Below are positions 8,343 through 16,855 of a DNA stretch of 60,757 nt, piece by piece. How positions within the stretch are numbered: the stretch's first letter is position 1; each line of letters opens with the position of its first letter. A program made the position numbers and the translations under genes. This stretch comes from JAHJDS01 sp964569795 (GTDB lineage Bacteria > Desulfobacterota > Desulfarculia > Desulfarculales > JAHJDS01). The stretch covers positions 1 to 60,757 of the forward strand of contig CAZMVB010000023.1 in the NCBI GenBank assembly GCA_964569795.1, read 5' to 3'. The notes below the pieces were generated by a model. The model had not been told where the DNA came from and ran no database searches. It was given only the letters and a program-made list of their open reading frames with translations.

Positions 8343-9097
8343 CCGAACCAATCCTCGAGACAACCAACCTGACCAAGGACTTCGGCGGCGTCCGGGCCCT
8401 GAACAAGGTCGATCTGACCGTCGGCCGGGGGGAACTCCTGGGGGTGATCGGACCCAACGGCTCGGGCAAGACGACCCTGGTCAACCTGGTCTCCGGGTTC
8501 GTCAGGCCCTCGGCCGGCCGGGTCGTCTTCCAGGGCAGGAACATCACCGGCTGGCCGCCCCACCGGGTGACCGACCTGGGCCTAGTCCGGACGTTTCAGA
8601 TGGTCCGGCCCTTTTACAAGCTGGCCGCCTTCAAGAACATGATCGTCCCCCTGACCTCCCCCCGGGTCCGCCGGCAGGTGGGGGGCAAGTACGGCGACCG
8701 GGACGCCGTGGCCAAGGACCTCCTCGAGGAGGTCGGGTTCGAGCGCGACTCGGCGGTCATCCTCAAGCCCGCCTCGGACCTGCCCCACGGCTATCTGAAG
8801 CGGATCGAACTGGCCCGGTGCATCGCCCTGGAGGCCGAGCTGATCATCCTGGACGAACTCTTTTCCGGCCTGTCCCTGGCCGAGGTGGCGACCATCGTCC
8901 CGGTCATCGACAAGCTCCGGGTCCAGGGCAAGACGATCATCATGATCGAGCACCGGCTCAAGGAGCTGTTCCGCATCGCCGATCGGGTGATGGTCCTCAA
9001 CTTCGGGGAAAAGATCGCCGAGGGAGAGCCCAAGAGCGTCATGGACGACGAGGCCGTCAAGAGCGCCTACCTGGGCAGCCAGGCCGAACAGGAGTGA
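8339..9097 (+). CDS. LIV-type ABC transporter ATP-binding protein, LivG family
   Basis: This 252-aa cytoplasmic ATPase energises the transporter. The Walker A motif is GPNGSGKTTL (about residues 41-50) and the Q-loop is TFQMVRPF. The signature region reads DLPHGYLKRIELARC, so the canonical LSGGQ is replaced by LPHGY, as in many LivG proteins. Walker B is LIILDELFSGLS and the switch His lies in IMIEHRLKE. The start is the ATG that overlaps the livM stop. Leu after the catalytic Glu (DEL rather than DEP) is slightly unusual. Confidence 0.94.
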   Translation: MTEPILETTNLTKDFGGVRALNKVDLTVGRGELLGVIGPNGSGKTTLVNLVSGFVRPSAGRVVFQGRNITGWPPHRVTDLGLVRTFQMVRPFYKLAAFKNMIVPLTSPRVRRQVGGKYGDRDAVAKDLLEEVGFERDSAVILKPASDLPHGYLKRIELARCIALEAELIILDELFSGLSLAEVATIVPVIDKLRVQGKTIIMIEHRLKELFRIADRVMVLNFGEKIAEGEPKSVMDDEAVKSAYLGSQAEQE

Positions 9098-9104
9098 GGG
9101 TCCG

Positions 9105-9863
9105 GTGAGCCAGCTCAGCATCAAGAATCTGCTGGTGTTCTACGAGAACGCCTTGGCCCTCAACGATTTCTCCCTCGACGTCGAGGCCGGTCAGATGGTC
9201 GGCGTCATCGGCTCCAACAGCGCCGGCAAGACGACGCTGCTGAACACCATCGCCGGGCTGACCCTGGACTACCAGATCAAGGAGCGGCGGGCCGGCGGCC
9301 AGCGGGTGACCATCCTGGGGGAGATGACCTTCGAGGGCCAGGATTTCATGCCCGTCCCGGCCTACGAGCGGGTCCGGCGGGGGGTGGTCATCTGCCGGGA
9401 GCGGCACCCCATCTTCCCGGACTCGCCCGTGCTCGAGAACCTCAAGATCGCCGCCTTCCAGCAGCCCGGCGGCCGCAAGGGTTTCGAGGCCGGTCTCCGT
9501 GAAGCCTACCAGCTCTTCCCCCCCTTGATGAAACTGAAGTCGCGCAAGGCCGGTTTCCTGTCCGGGGGCGAGCAGCAGATGCTGGCCATCGCCATGGCCC
9601 TTCTGGCCCGGCCGCGGATGCTGCTGCTGGACGAGCCGCTGCTGGGCCTCTCGCCGCACATGCAGCAGGTGGTCATGGACTCTGTCCTCCGCATCAACCG
9701 GGACCACGGCATCACCGTCCTCATCGCCGAACAGTTCGCCCGGCCGGTCCTGCCGGTGATCAACCACGGCTACGTCATCGAGAACGGGATGCTGACCCTG
9801 GTCGGCACCGGCCAGGAACTGATGGACAACCCGGAGATCAAATCGGCCTATTTCGGGGTTTGA
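9105..9863 (+). CDS. LIV-type ABC transporter ATP-binding protein, LivF family
   Basis: This 252-aa ATPase is the partner of LivG. Walker A reads GSNSAGKTTLL, in which a Ser replaces the usual Gly of GxNGAGKT; the invariant GKT is intact. The signature is LSGGEQQMLAIAMALL, Walker B LLLDEPLLGLSP, and the end VGTGQELMDNPEIKSAYFG is typical of LivF. The GTG start lies 7 bp after livG with GAGGGTCC as ribosome site. A ~20-residue insertion (YQIKERRAGGQRV) between Walker A and the Q-loop is longer than in classical LivF. Function is otherwise standard. Confidence 0.93.
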   Translation: MSQLSIKNLLVFYENALALNDFSLDVEAGQMVGVIGSNSAGKTTLLNTIAGLTLDYQIKERRAGGQRVTILGEMTFEGQDFMPVPAYERVRRGVVICRERHPIFPDSPVLENLKIAAFQQPGGRKGFEAGLREAYQLFPPLMKLKSRKAGFLSGGEQQMLAIAMALLARPRMLLLDEPLLGLSPHMQQVVMDSVLRINRDHGITVLIAEQFARPVLPVINHGYVIENGMLTLVGTGQELMDNPEIKSAYFGV

Positions 9864-9867
9864 GGCA

Positions 9868-11511
9868 GTGCAGTTCAATCCGGACCAGACCATTTGCCAG
9901 TCGTTCGAGCAGGTCGCCGACCGCTCTCCGAACAAGACGGCCGTCATCTACCTCGGCACCAAGTACTCCTATGGCCAGCTGAAACGGCTGATTGACCGCT
10001 TCGCCTCGGGACTGGTCACCCTGGACGTCACGCCCGGGGACCGGGTGATGATGTACATCCCCAACGGCCTGCAGTGGATCGTGGCCTGGCTGGGGATCAT
10101 GCGGGCCGGGGCGGTGGCCGTGCCCATCACCCCGGTCTATACCGCCCGGGACCTGGATTTTTTGGCCGGCGACACCGGGGCCGAGACCATCGTCTGCTCC
10201 GACCGCAACTACGGCTACGTCGCCCAGGCCCGCCGGACCACGCCCCTCAAGAACGCCATCGTCTCCAACCTGGCCGATCTGCTGCCGGGCTGGAAGCGGT
10301 TTCTGGGCTGGGCCATGGACAAGGTCCCCAGCGGCAAGTTCACCGCCGACGGACAGACCATGTCCCTCCGCTCCCTGCTGGCCCGGGGGAACCAGCCCCC
10401 CCCGCCCCTGCCGGACGACCCGGCGGCCATGGCCGAGATCCTCTACACCGGCGGAACCACCAAGCACCCCAAGGGCGTGCCCATCGGCCACCGGCTGTAT
10501 CTGACCTGCGCCTACGAGCAGATCACCACCAGCCGGCACCTCATTCCCCCCGAGGAAAACGTCCTGCTGGCCGGGGCGCCCCTGTTCCACGTCCTGGGCC
10601 AGGCCTGCGAGCTGTCCACGCTGATCTGCACCGGGGGGACGCTGATCGTCCTGCCCCGGGTCAACATGGACGCCCTGATGGAGGCCGTGGACCGGTGGCG
10701 GGCGACGAGCCTGGTGGCCGTGCCGGCCCTCTACCGGATGATCCTGGAGCACGTCCGGACCGACCAGTACGACCTGAGTTCGCTCAAGTACTGCTTCTGC
10801 GCCGGGGACGTCCTGCCCGAGGAGGTGGGCCTGCGCTGGGAGAAGCGGTTCGGCCCCAATATCTACCAGGGCTACGGCGCCACCGAGACCTGCGGCGGGG
10901 TGATCATGGCCCCCACCGACGAGCGCGTCCCCATCCGGTCCATGGGCCGGTTCGTGTCCACCCGCGAGGTCAAGGTCGTGGACCCGGCGACCCTGGAGCC
11001 GGTCGAGCCCGGTAACCCGGGCGAACTGCTGGTCCACGGACCGGCCGACATGGTCACCGCCTACTGGAACCAGGCCGAGGAAACGGCCAAGTCATTCGTC
11101 CAGATCGACGGCAAGACCTTCTACCGCACCGCCGACGTCGTCCGCGTGGACGAGGAGGGCAACACCTTTTTCGTGGACCGGACCGTGGATACCATCAAGC
11201 ACAAGGGCTACCGGGTGTCGGCCTCGGAGATCGAGGCCGTGCTCCAGGAACACCCGGCGGTCATCGGTTCCTGCGTGGTCGGCGTGCCCGACCCCAAGGT
11301 CGGCGAGCGGATCAAGGCCTTCGTCGTCCTCAAGACAGACGTCCGGGGCGTGACCGGCTACGATCTGATCAAGTTCTGTCACGGCAAGCTGGTCAACTAC
11401 AAGATCCCGGCCTACATCGAGTTCCGGGACATGCTCCCCAAGAGCAAGGTCGGCAAGATGCTCCGGCGCGAGGTCAGGCAGGAGGAGCAGAAGCGTCTGG
11501 AGCAGACCTAG
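9868..11511 (+). CDS. AMP-forming acyl-CoA synthetase / ligase
   Basis: This 547-aa ANL-superfamily enzyme activates a carboxylic acid to its acyl-adenylate and then its CoA thioester. The ATP-binding P-loop variant is YTGGTTKHPKG, A5 is GYGATETCGG, A7/A8 is YRTADVVRVDEEG followed by IKHKGYRVSASEIEAVL, and the C-terminal catalytic Lys lies in PKSKVGKMLRREV. The GTG start is 4 bp after livF, so it is the last gene of the LIV operon. It probably activates the acid that the transporter brings in. The binding-pocket specificity cannot be read by eye. Confidence 0.93.
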   Translation: MQFNPDQTICQSFEQVADRSPNKTAVIYLGTKYSYGQLKRLIDRFASGLVTLDVTPGDRVMMYIPNGLQWIVAWLGIMRAGAVAVPITPVYTARDLDFLAGDTGAETIVCSDRNYGYVAQARRTTPLKNAIVSNLADLLPGWKRFLGWAMDKVPSGKFTADGQTMSLRSLLARGNQPPPPLPDDPAAMAEILYTGGTTKHPKGVPIGHRLYLTCAYEQITTSRHLIPPEENVLLAGAPLFHVLGQACELSTLICTGGTLIVLPRVNMDALMEAVDRWRATSLVAVPALYRMILEHVRTDQYDLSSLKYCFCAGDVLPEEVGLRWEKRFGPNIYQGYGATETCGGVIMAPTDERVPIRSMGRFVSTREVKVVDPATLEPVEPGNPGELLVHGPADMVTAYWNQAEETAKSFVQIDGKTFYRTADVVRVDEEGNTFFVDRTVDTIKHKGYRVSASEIEAVLQEHPAVIGSCVVGVPDPKVGERIKAFVVLKTDVRGVTGYDLIKFCHGKLVNYKIPAYIEFRDMLPKSKVGKMLRREVRQEEQKRLEQT

Positions 11512-11562
11512 GATTGGCTCCCCGGGGCCCGGAGCGGATGGCCTCGCCATTTTCGGCCATTC

Positions 11563-11571
11563 TGGTATAAT
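11563..11571 (+). promoter_or_regulatory. Extended -10 promoter candidate
   Basis: TGGTATAAT (TGn plus a perfect TATAAT at 11566-11571) lies 52 bp upstream of the membrane-protein gene at 11623. No good -35 is visible, which is usual for extended -10 promoters. Confidence 0.45.
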
Positions 11572-11622
11572 CAAGAATTGAGAATGTCCTCGATTGCCCC
11601 GGGACCGTAGGCGGGAGAGAGT

Positions 11623-12393
11623 ATGGTCCGGGTCACGGCCGGGCGGTTTGTCCTCGGTGTGCTGCTCTGCGCGGTGGTCTTGTTTGCCACTCTGGTCCCG
11701 CCCGTCCTCACTCCTGTCCGGGCCGATTCGGCGGGAACCGGTCTGGGCGTCCTCAACCTGCTCGACATCCTGAACCAGGTCCGAGGCCTCGCCGGCCAGG
11801 CCAGGCTCGGCCTGAGACACCTGGTGAACCGGTTCGGGATCTGGATGCAACTGGCCCTGATCGCGGGGGGCGTCCTGTTTTTGCTCGCCGGGTTTTACAT
11901 CTACGTCGTCGCCGTGATCATCTTCGGGGTGGTCTGCGGCGGGCTGGCGGGGACGAGCCTGGTCGGGGCCGAGTCCGGTGACCTGGCCAGGGTCCTGGGC
12001 GCGGTCGTCGGGGCGCTGGCCGGCGGAGCCGTGGTCTGGCTGGTGAACGCCGTGGCCGTTTTTCTTTCCGGGGCGGCCCTGGGCATCTTCGTGGCCGCGG
12101 GGGTGAACCCCGGACTCCTGGCCGGTTCCGGCCCCAACGAGACGGCGATCATCATCCTGATCCTGGCCGCCCTGGTGGGCGGCATCCTGATGGCGGCCCT
12201 TTTTAACACGGCCGTCGTCGTGCTGACCGCCGCCTTCGGGACGCTGTGCCTCCTGGAGGGCCTGGGCGTGGACATGAACCTCTGGGTCTTCCTGGCCTTG
12301 ACCGGACTGGGGTGCGTCTTTCAATTCAGCGGGAGGAGCCTGGTCAAGAGGAGGGGCTGGTCCTCGCCGGGAAGGCGATTTGGCCGCCCCTGA
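11623..12393 (+). CDS. Uncharacterised multi-pass membrane protein (DUF4203-like)
   Basis: This 256-aa protein begins with a signal sequence (GRFVLGVLLCAVVLFATL, possible cleavage after VRA), then has a ~45-residue exported stretch. Five or more Gly/Ala/Val-rich membrane segments follow from about residue 80 (LALIAGGVLFLLAGFYIYVV, VVGALAGGAVVWLVNAVAVF and others). The repeated Gly-rich helices resemble DUF4203/TMEM198-type proteins, but this is only a resemblance. The C-terminus is short and basic (KRRGWSSPGRRFGRP). The gene stands alone, converges on the DUF89 gene, and has its own extended -10 promoter. Function unknown. Confidence 0.7.
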   Translation: MVRVTAGRFVLGVLLCAVVLFATLVPPVLTPVRADSAGTGLGVLNLLDILNQVRGLAGQARLGLRHLVNRFGIWMQLALIAGGVLFLLAGFYIYVVAVIIFGVVCGGLAGTSLVGAESGDLARVLGAVVGALAGGAVVWLVNAVAVFLSGAALGIFVAAGVNPGLLAGSGPNETAIIILILAALVGGILMAALFNTAVVVLTAAFGTLCLLEGLGVDMNLWVFLALTGLGCVFQFSGRSLVKRRGWSSPGRRFGRP

Positions 12394-12429
12394 CCCGACC
12401 GGACCCGGGGTCGGTTCCCGGTCCCGCCG

Positions 12430-13350
12430 TCAGCCGGTCTGCCGGGCGGGCGAGGCCTCTTGCCACAGGGCCCAGAAGGAATCGGGCGGCGCGTCCAGGA
12501 AATCCCGGATGGGCCGGCACTTGACCTTGAAGAGGTAAAAACGGGGCGCGGGCCAGGGGCGATTAATGGTCGTCTCCATGTTGGCCATGCCCTTGGCGAT
12601 GGTCAGGTCGGCCCGGGCGACCAGCTCCTGGAACTCGCCCCCGAGCGAATCCCAGTCCACCCCGGCCCCGTCGGCCCCGGTGTCGGCGATCTCCCCGAAA
12701 ACCCCGGACAGGCCGGCGGCCTCGAGTTCGGCCCGGGTCAGATCGTTCAGGGCCGGGCCGCCCTTGACCACCAGCACCACCCGGTCGGCCGCTTCGGTCA
12801 GTTTCCGATACAGCGGCAGATCGAAATAGATCTCGCCCGAATTGTCGGTCAGGTAGAGGATCAAACCCGGCCGGCCCCCGAGAAACCTGGCGAGCCTGTC
12901 CCGGTCGTCGTGGAAAAAGGTGAGGCCGCCGTCGATCTGACGATGGATGAGGTCCATGGCCCTGGCCGGGCCCACGAAGAAATCCAGGGTGTTGCCCAGG
13001 GCGGCCAGGGTGATCAGGGAGGGCAGGTCCTCGCCGAACAAGGGCCGGACCCGCTCGAAAACCTCGCGGGCCAGGGCCAGTTCCTCGAGCTTGGTCCGAA
13101 GGAAGGGATCATCGACCCCCGAGACGCGCCGGATGGCCCGGTACATGACGTTGGCCACCTCGGGCGAGGTCAACCCGGCGGCCACGGCCGGCTCGAAGGC
13201 CGCCCGGGCCGCGGTCTCGGTTTCGGCCTCGAGATGGGCGTCGCCGCCCGCGGCCATGACCGCCGCCTGATGGGCCAGGTCCCAGAGGCAGGTCCGGCAA
13301 TCAGGGCCGCCGACGGTGGTCTCCTGGATCGATTTCAATTCCAGTTCCAA
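12430..13350 (-). CDS. DUF89 / ARMT1-like domain protein
   Basis: This ~306-aa protein belongs to the DUF89 metal-dependent phosphatase-like family. The N-terminal helical part carries the family Cys pair (GPDCRTCLWDLAHQ). The Rossmann-like core follows with YLTDNSGEIYFDLPLY (the conserved DN-GE motif), VVKGGPALNDLTRAE, ADLTIAKGMANMET and VKCRPI. DUF89 enzymes are proposed to be metabolite-repair phosphatases needing Mn, Co or Ni; specificity here is unknown. The start is uncertain. TTG at 13350, with GGGGAG 9 nt upstream, gives the normal family length. A GTG at 13374 abuts the T-run of the upstream terminator, and longer forms would overlap the 54-aa gene. Confidence 0.82.
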   Translation of the reverse strand: MELELKSIQETTVGGPDCRTCLWDLAHQAAVMAAGGDAHLEAETETAARAAFEPAVAAGLTSPEVANVMYRAIRRVSGVDDPFLRTKLEELALAREVFERVRPLFGEDLPSLITLAALGNTLDFFVGPARAMDLIHRQIDGGLTFFHDDRDRLARFLGGRPGLILYLTDNSGEIYFDLPLYRKLTEAADRVVLVVKGGPALNDLTRAELEAAGLSGVFGEIADTGADGAGVDWDSLGGEFQELVARADLTIAKGMANMETTINRPWPAPRFYLFKVKCRPIRDFLDAPPDSFWALWQEASPARQTG

Positions 13351-13375
13351 AAGTCCCGGCTCCCCGCGCCTCACT

Positions 13376-13404
13376 AAAAAAATCGGCCCCAGGGGCGGGC
13401 CGAA
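13376..13404 (-). terminator. Intrinsic terminator of the 54-aa gene
   Basis: Read on the minus strand, a 7-bp GC stem (TCGGCCC/GGGCCGA) is followed by seven T residues at 13382-13376. It lies just after the small-protein stop at 13428 and immediately before the DUF89 start, so DUF89 is expressed by readthrough or from a promoter inside this stretch. Confidence 0.7.
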
Positions 13405-13427
13405 TGATGCAGTCGAATGGGGTGAGA

Positions 13428-13592
13428 CTAGCGGCTGAAGATCCTGACCCCGGCATACAGGCAGATGGCGAACTCGACGGCCCAGATCAGGAGGGAGACC
13501 GGAAACTGCCAGCGTTTGAACTCGTCCACCTCGAGGATCTGATTGGCTTTTCGCAGCGTATCCACCGCCCGGGAATCCATGTTGGGATTCAT
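13428..13592 (-). CDS. 54-aa single-pass membrane protein
   Basis: A 54-codon ORF starts at an ATG (complement of 13590-13592) with AGAGAGGTGG as ribosome site. The product starts MNPNMDSRAVDTLRKANQ, has an amphipathic charged segment LEVDEFKRWQF, then a membrane helix PVSLLIWAVEFAICLYAGV, and ends RIFSR. The good ribosome site, clean hydrophobic helix and immediate downstream terminator support a real gene. It is upstream of DUF89 on the same strand. Function unknown. Confidence 0.7.
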   Translation of the reverse strand: MNPNMDSRAVDTLRKANQILEVDEFKRWQFPVSLLIWAVEFAICLYAGVRIFSR

Positions 13593-13689
13593 CTGGCCAC
13601 CTCTCTCTCAACTGTCGGCGATTAACTATGTCATATTTCCGGCCCGAAGGCAAGCTCCGCCGGCCGCCGGGCCATGCCCCCCGGCGGGA

Positions 13690-14625
13690 TCAATCCAGCT
13701 TGAGCCGGCCCACCAGATCGGTCAGCCGGCGAAGTCCCCGGGCGGCCAGGTAGTCCCGGAGCCCGTGGACCACCTCGACCGAGGCCCGGGGATCGATGAA
13801 ATGGGCCGTGCCCACCTGGACGGCCTTGGCCCCGACCAGCAGGAACTCGACGGCGTCCAGGGCGGTGGTGATGCCGCCCAGGCCGATGACGTCGATGTCC
13901 ACGCTGTCGCAGACCTGGTGAACCATCCGGACCGCCACCGGACGGATGGCCGGGCCGGACAGGCCCCCGGTGACGTTTTTCAGCCGGGGACGCCAGGTCT
14001 CGGGGTCCACGGCCATGCCCAGCAGGGTGTTGATCAAACAGACGGCGTCGGCCCCGCCCTCGGCCGCGGCCCGGGCCTGGGCGGTGATGTCGGCCGTGTT
14101 GGGGGTCAGCTTGACCCACACCGGCAAGGGGCCGGCCCGGCGCTTGACCGCCTCGGTCACCCGCCGCACGGCCCGGGGATCGATCCCGAAGGCCAGCCCG
14201 CCGGCCTTGACGTTGGGGCAACTGACGTTGACCTCCAGGGCGGCCACGCCGGGGGTCTCGGCCAGGCGCCCGGCCAGTTCGGCGAACTCGTCCTCGTCCT
14301 GGCCGTAGAGGTTGACCACCACCGCCAGGTCCAGCTGGCGCAGGGGCGGCAGCTTCTCGGCCAGGAACCTCTCCAGTCCCACGTTCTGGAGACCGATGGC
14401 GTTGAGCATTCCGGCCGGGGTCTCGCAGATGCGGGGCGGCGGATTGCCCGGGCGGGGCGCCAGCGAGATGCCCTTGACCACCACCCCGCCCAGTTCCGCC
14501 GGGTCGAACAGATCGCCGTACTCGCGGCCGTAGCCGAAGGTGCCCGAGGCGGCCAGGACCGGGTTCTTGAGCCGCAGGCCGCCGACCGTAACGGACAGGT
14601 CAGGACGGAGTCGCCGATCGTTCAT
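13690..14625 (-). CDS. pyrD: Dihydroorotate dehydrogenase, class 1B catalytic subunit
   Basis: This 311-aa FMN enzyme oxidises dihydroorotate to orotate in pyrimidine synthesis. In class 1B it works as a heterotetramer with PyrK, passing electrons to NAD+. Visible features: the N-terminal barrel strand VGGLRLKNPVLAASGTFGYG, the active-site loop VNVSCPNVKAGGLAFG with the class-1B Cys base, VKLTPNTADIT, and the FMN-phosphate sites IGLGGITT and VGTAHFIDP. The ATG at 14625 overlaps the upstream stop (ATGA) and starts the conserved sequence; a longer frame is non-conserved. It is separated from pyrK by two unrelated genes but remains in the same overlapped operon. Confidence 0.95.
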   Translation of the reverse strand: MNDRRLRPDLSVTVGGLRLKNPVLAASGTFGYGREYGDLFDPAELGGVVVKGISLAPRPGNPPPRICETPAGMLNAIGLQNVGLERFLAEKLPPLRQLDLAVVVNLYGQDEDEFAELAGRLAETPGVAALEVNVSCPNVKAGGLAFGIDPRAVRRVTEAVKRRAGPLPVWVKLTPNTADITAQARAAAEGGADAVCLINTLLGMAVDPETWRPRLKNVTGGLSGPAIRPVAVRMVHQVCDSVDIDVIGLGGITTALDAVEFLLVGAKAVQVGTAHFIDPRASVEVVHGLRDYLAARGLRRLTDLVGRLKLD

Positions 14626-16349
14626 GTCCCGCTCACCCTCTCTTGGGGAAAGGCCTGGCGATACCGCTGTTCCAGGAAAATCCGGGCCGCGGCCACGCTC
14701 TGGTAGCACTCCCGGACGCGGCGCGCGTAATCGGTCTGGGGCCGGCCGGAGAGTTTGACGTAACGGTTGATGACGTAGGGATCGGCCAGGATCGAGTCCA
14801 GCAGGGACATGGCCTTGTCAAACAGATAGGTATAGAAGCTGAGGATGAAGTCCCGGTGCTGGTGGATCAGGTCGAGCACGGCTTCGAAGAACTCGAGGTA
14901 GTTCATCTTGCTCCCGCTCTTGGACTTGAGCCGGACGAGTTCCTCGAGCTGTCTCAGGGTCCGGGCCTGCTTGAGGTGGACCAGGCGCGACAGGACCTCG
15001 CGGTGCAGGGCCAGGTGCGGCTTGAAGGACTCGACGTTGCCCGGGTCGAGGATGTAGGACTTGAGCAGGTTCTCGACGGCGTTGAAGGTGTCGTCGGCGT
15101 AGTCCACCAGGCGGCGCTCGTGCTTCTCGACCCAGGCCGCCAGGAATTTCAGGCGGGACATGTGGGACCGGGTGCCGCGGACGGTCTCCCGGTCGTGGTA
15201 GGCGATCTGGCCGTGGTATTCGCCGCGGACGATGTCGGTCAGGACCAGGACCAGGCTGGTCTTGTCCTGGAGAAAGTTGACGTCACTCACCACCTGGCCG
15301 GTCGAGGGATGGATGATCTCCTGGCGCGTGACCGACAGGGCCCGATCCTCGATGATGTTCCGGGGATGGTAGCGCCGCTGGTCATAGACCACCCGGACCA
15401 GGGCCACCCGCCGCTTGGCGTCCACGTAGAACCGCTCCCGGCGCAACCGGGCGTGGGTCTCCTGGTCGATGGTGTCCAGCTGGACCAGGGCCGTCTTTTC
15501 GACCAGGGGAAACAGCCGCCGCGGGTCGGGGTGATACAGGGTGGTGATGGTCCGGTCCGACTGGCCCAGGACCTTGATCAGAAAGGACTGCTTGTGCCGG
15601 CACAGCTTCCGGGCGAACAGGGCGGCCGAGGTCCGCCGCTCCGAGGCGATGGGGAAGCCGTAGGTCTCCATCAGGAATTTATAGACGAAGCGGCGGTTCT
15701 CGACGTAGCGCTGGTTGTCGTGGGCGGTGAACTTGCCGATCCGGCGGCCGAAGCCCTTGATCTCGGCGTCCAGGTTGGATGGAAACGAGGCGAAGACCCC
15801 GCGCAGGCGGAAGACGCCGTCCGGGTCCGGGGCGATCAGGTGGGCCCGGTCCATCTCGAACAAAAAGGGAAGCATCTGGGGATAGCGGGCCAGGGAGGTC
15901 AGGTCCCGGCCCTGGAACGCGGCGGTGAAATCGTCCCGCTTCTGGCCGGGTAACTGCTCCCGGACCAGGGACGCCGCCTGATTCAATCCCTGGAACTGGG
16001 GCCGGCGGCGGATCCGGACCGGGTCCGTCTCCTGGAACAGCTCATCTTCCTGGTGGGGCAGGAGGTCGAACTGGAAAGGCTCGGCCTGATAGTCGATCGG
16101 ACGCCCCAGGGCGATCATCGAAAAACCGGGCAGTTGTTTGTACTCGGTGAACTGGGGATCGAACGACGGCAGCAGCTCCCGGAGATCGACCACCGGATAA
16201 TCCGCCGAAAAACGTTCCAGGAGCCCGACCTTGGCGTGGATCAGGTCCAGAAAAAGTTTGAGGGTGTCCAGGTCGTTGATCCGGGTTCTGGCCTTGATGA
16301 GCTGGCCGAGAGGCGTCTGGTTCACCTGGGCCCGGACAAAATACTTCAC
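14622..16349 (-). CDS. Uncharacterised ~575-aa protein in the pyrimidine operon
   Basis: I do not recognise this protein by motif. The GTG start at 16349 overlaps the DUF488 stop (GTGA) and gives MKYFVRAQVNQTPLGQLI. Most of it is soluble mixed alpha/beta, rich in Arg, Leu and aromatic residues, with no signal peptide or membrane helix. The central part has basic segments (SAALFARKLCRHKQSFLIK) and a beta-rich stretch around LHPSTGQV-like IIHPSTGQVVSDVNFLQ. The C-terminal 200 residues look all-helical (HLALHREVLSRLVHLKQA, FFEAVLDLIHQHRDFILSFY). It is translationally coupled on both sides (ATGA/GTGA), which argues for co-expression with pyrK and pyrD. It may be one of the lineage-restricted families of Desulfobacterota. 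Confidence 0.75.
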   Translation of the reverse strand: MKYFVRAQVNQTPLGQLIKARTRINDLDTLKLFLDLIHAKVGLLERFSADYPVVDLRELLPSFDPQFTEYKQLPGFSMIALGRPIDYQAEPFQFDLLPHQEDELFQETDPVRIRRRPQFQGLNQAASLVREQLPGQKRDDFTAAFQGRDLTSLARYPQMLPFLFEMDRAHLIAPDPDGVFRLRGVFASFPSNLDAEIKGFGRRIGKFTAHDNQRYVENRRFVYKFLMETYGFPIASERRTSAALFARKLCRHKQSFLIKVLGQSDRTITTLYHPDPRRLFPLVEKTALVQLDTIDQETHARLRRERFYVDAKRRVALVRVVYDQRRYHPRNIIEDRALSVTRQEIIHPSTGQVVSDVNFLQDKTSLVLVLTDIVRGEYHGQIAYHDRETVRGTRSHMSRLKFLAAWVEKHERRLVDYADDTFNAVENLLKSYILDPGNVESFKPHLALHREVLSRLVHLKQARTLRQLEELVRLKSKSGSKMNYLEFFEAVLDLIHQHRDFILSFYTYLFDKAMSLLDSILADPYVINRYVKLSGRPQTDYARRVRECYQSVAAARIFLEQRYRQAFPQERVSGT

Positions 16350-16855
16350 GACCACAGACCTCGTTGTGCCTCCTCGGCCGAGCGCCGATCCGCGGCCCAG
16401 GTCTGGTGATCCAGACGGCCGCCGTCGGCCAGGAGATGAACGACGCTCACGCCCCGGGCCGCCAGTTCCGGGGCCAGGAGCAGGGTCCGGTGGCACCGGG
16501 CCGGATCGGCCTCGGCGCACATCAGGGCCGGTTTTTTGGTCCTGGCCAGCCGGACGATCTCGTCCAGGGCCGCGGCAAAACCGGGCGCGGCCCGGACCTT
16601 GTCCCAGTCCGGACGGCCGTCGGTCTGGAGTTTTTTGTCACGGGGCTTGCCCCCCAGGCGGTCACCGAGATAGAGGTAGTCGATGCCCGCCGCGGCCAAA
16701 GTGCGAGGCAAGACCTTGGCCCCGGACCAGGGGGCGAACCGGCTGGCCGGCATTGACCGGACGTCAACCACCAGGTCCACTCCAGCCGACCGGAGCAGGT
16801 CCAGAAACCGGTCCACCGGGTGCCGGCTGTGGCCGATGGTGAAGACCGGATTCAC
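16346..16855 (-). CDS. DUF488 family protein
   Basis: This 169-aa protein shows the complete DUF488 pattern: FTIGHSRHPVDRFLDLL at the N-terminus, VDVRSMPASRFAPW, YLYLGDRLGGKP, and the C-terminal Cys-His motif CAEADPARCHRTLL. The family is uncharacterised; the CxE...CHR motif suggests metal or nucleotide chemistry. Its ATG overlaps the pyrK stop (ATGA) and its stop overlaps the next start, so it is embedded in the pyrimidine operon. A role in that pathway is not established. Confidence 0.88.
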   Translation of the reverse strand: MNPVFTIGHSRHPVDRFLDLLRSAGVDLVVDVRSMPASRFAPWSGAKVLPRTLAAAGIDYLYLGDRLGGKPRDKKLQTDGRPDWDKVRAAPGFAAALDEIVRLARTKKPALMCAEADPARCHRTLLLAPELAARGVSVVHLLADGGRLDHQTWAADRRSAEEAQRGLWS

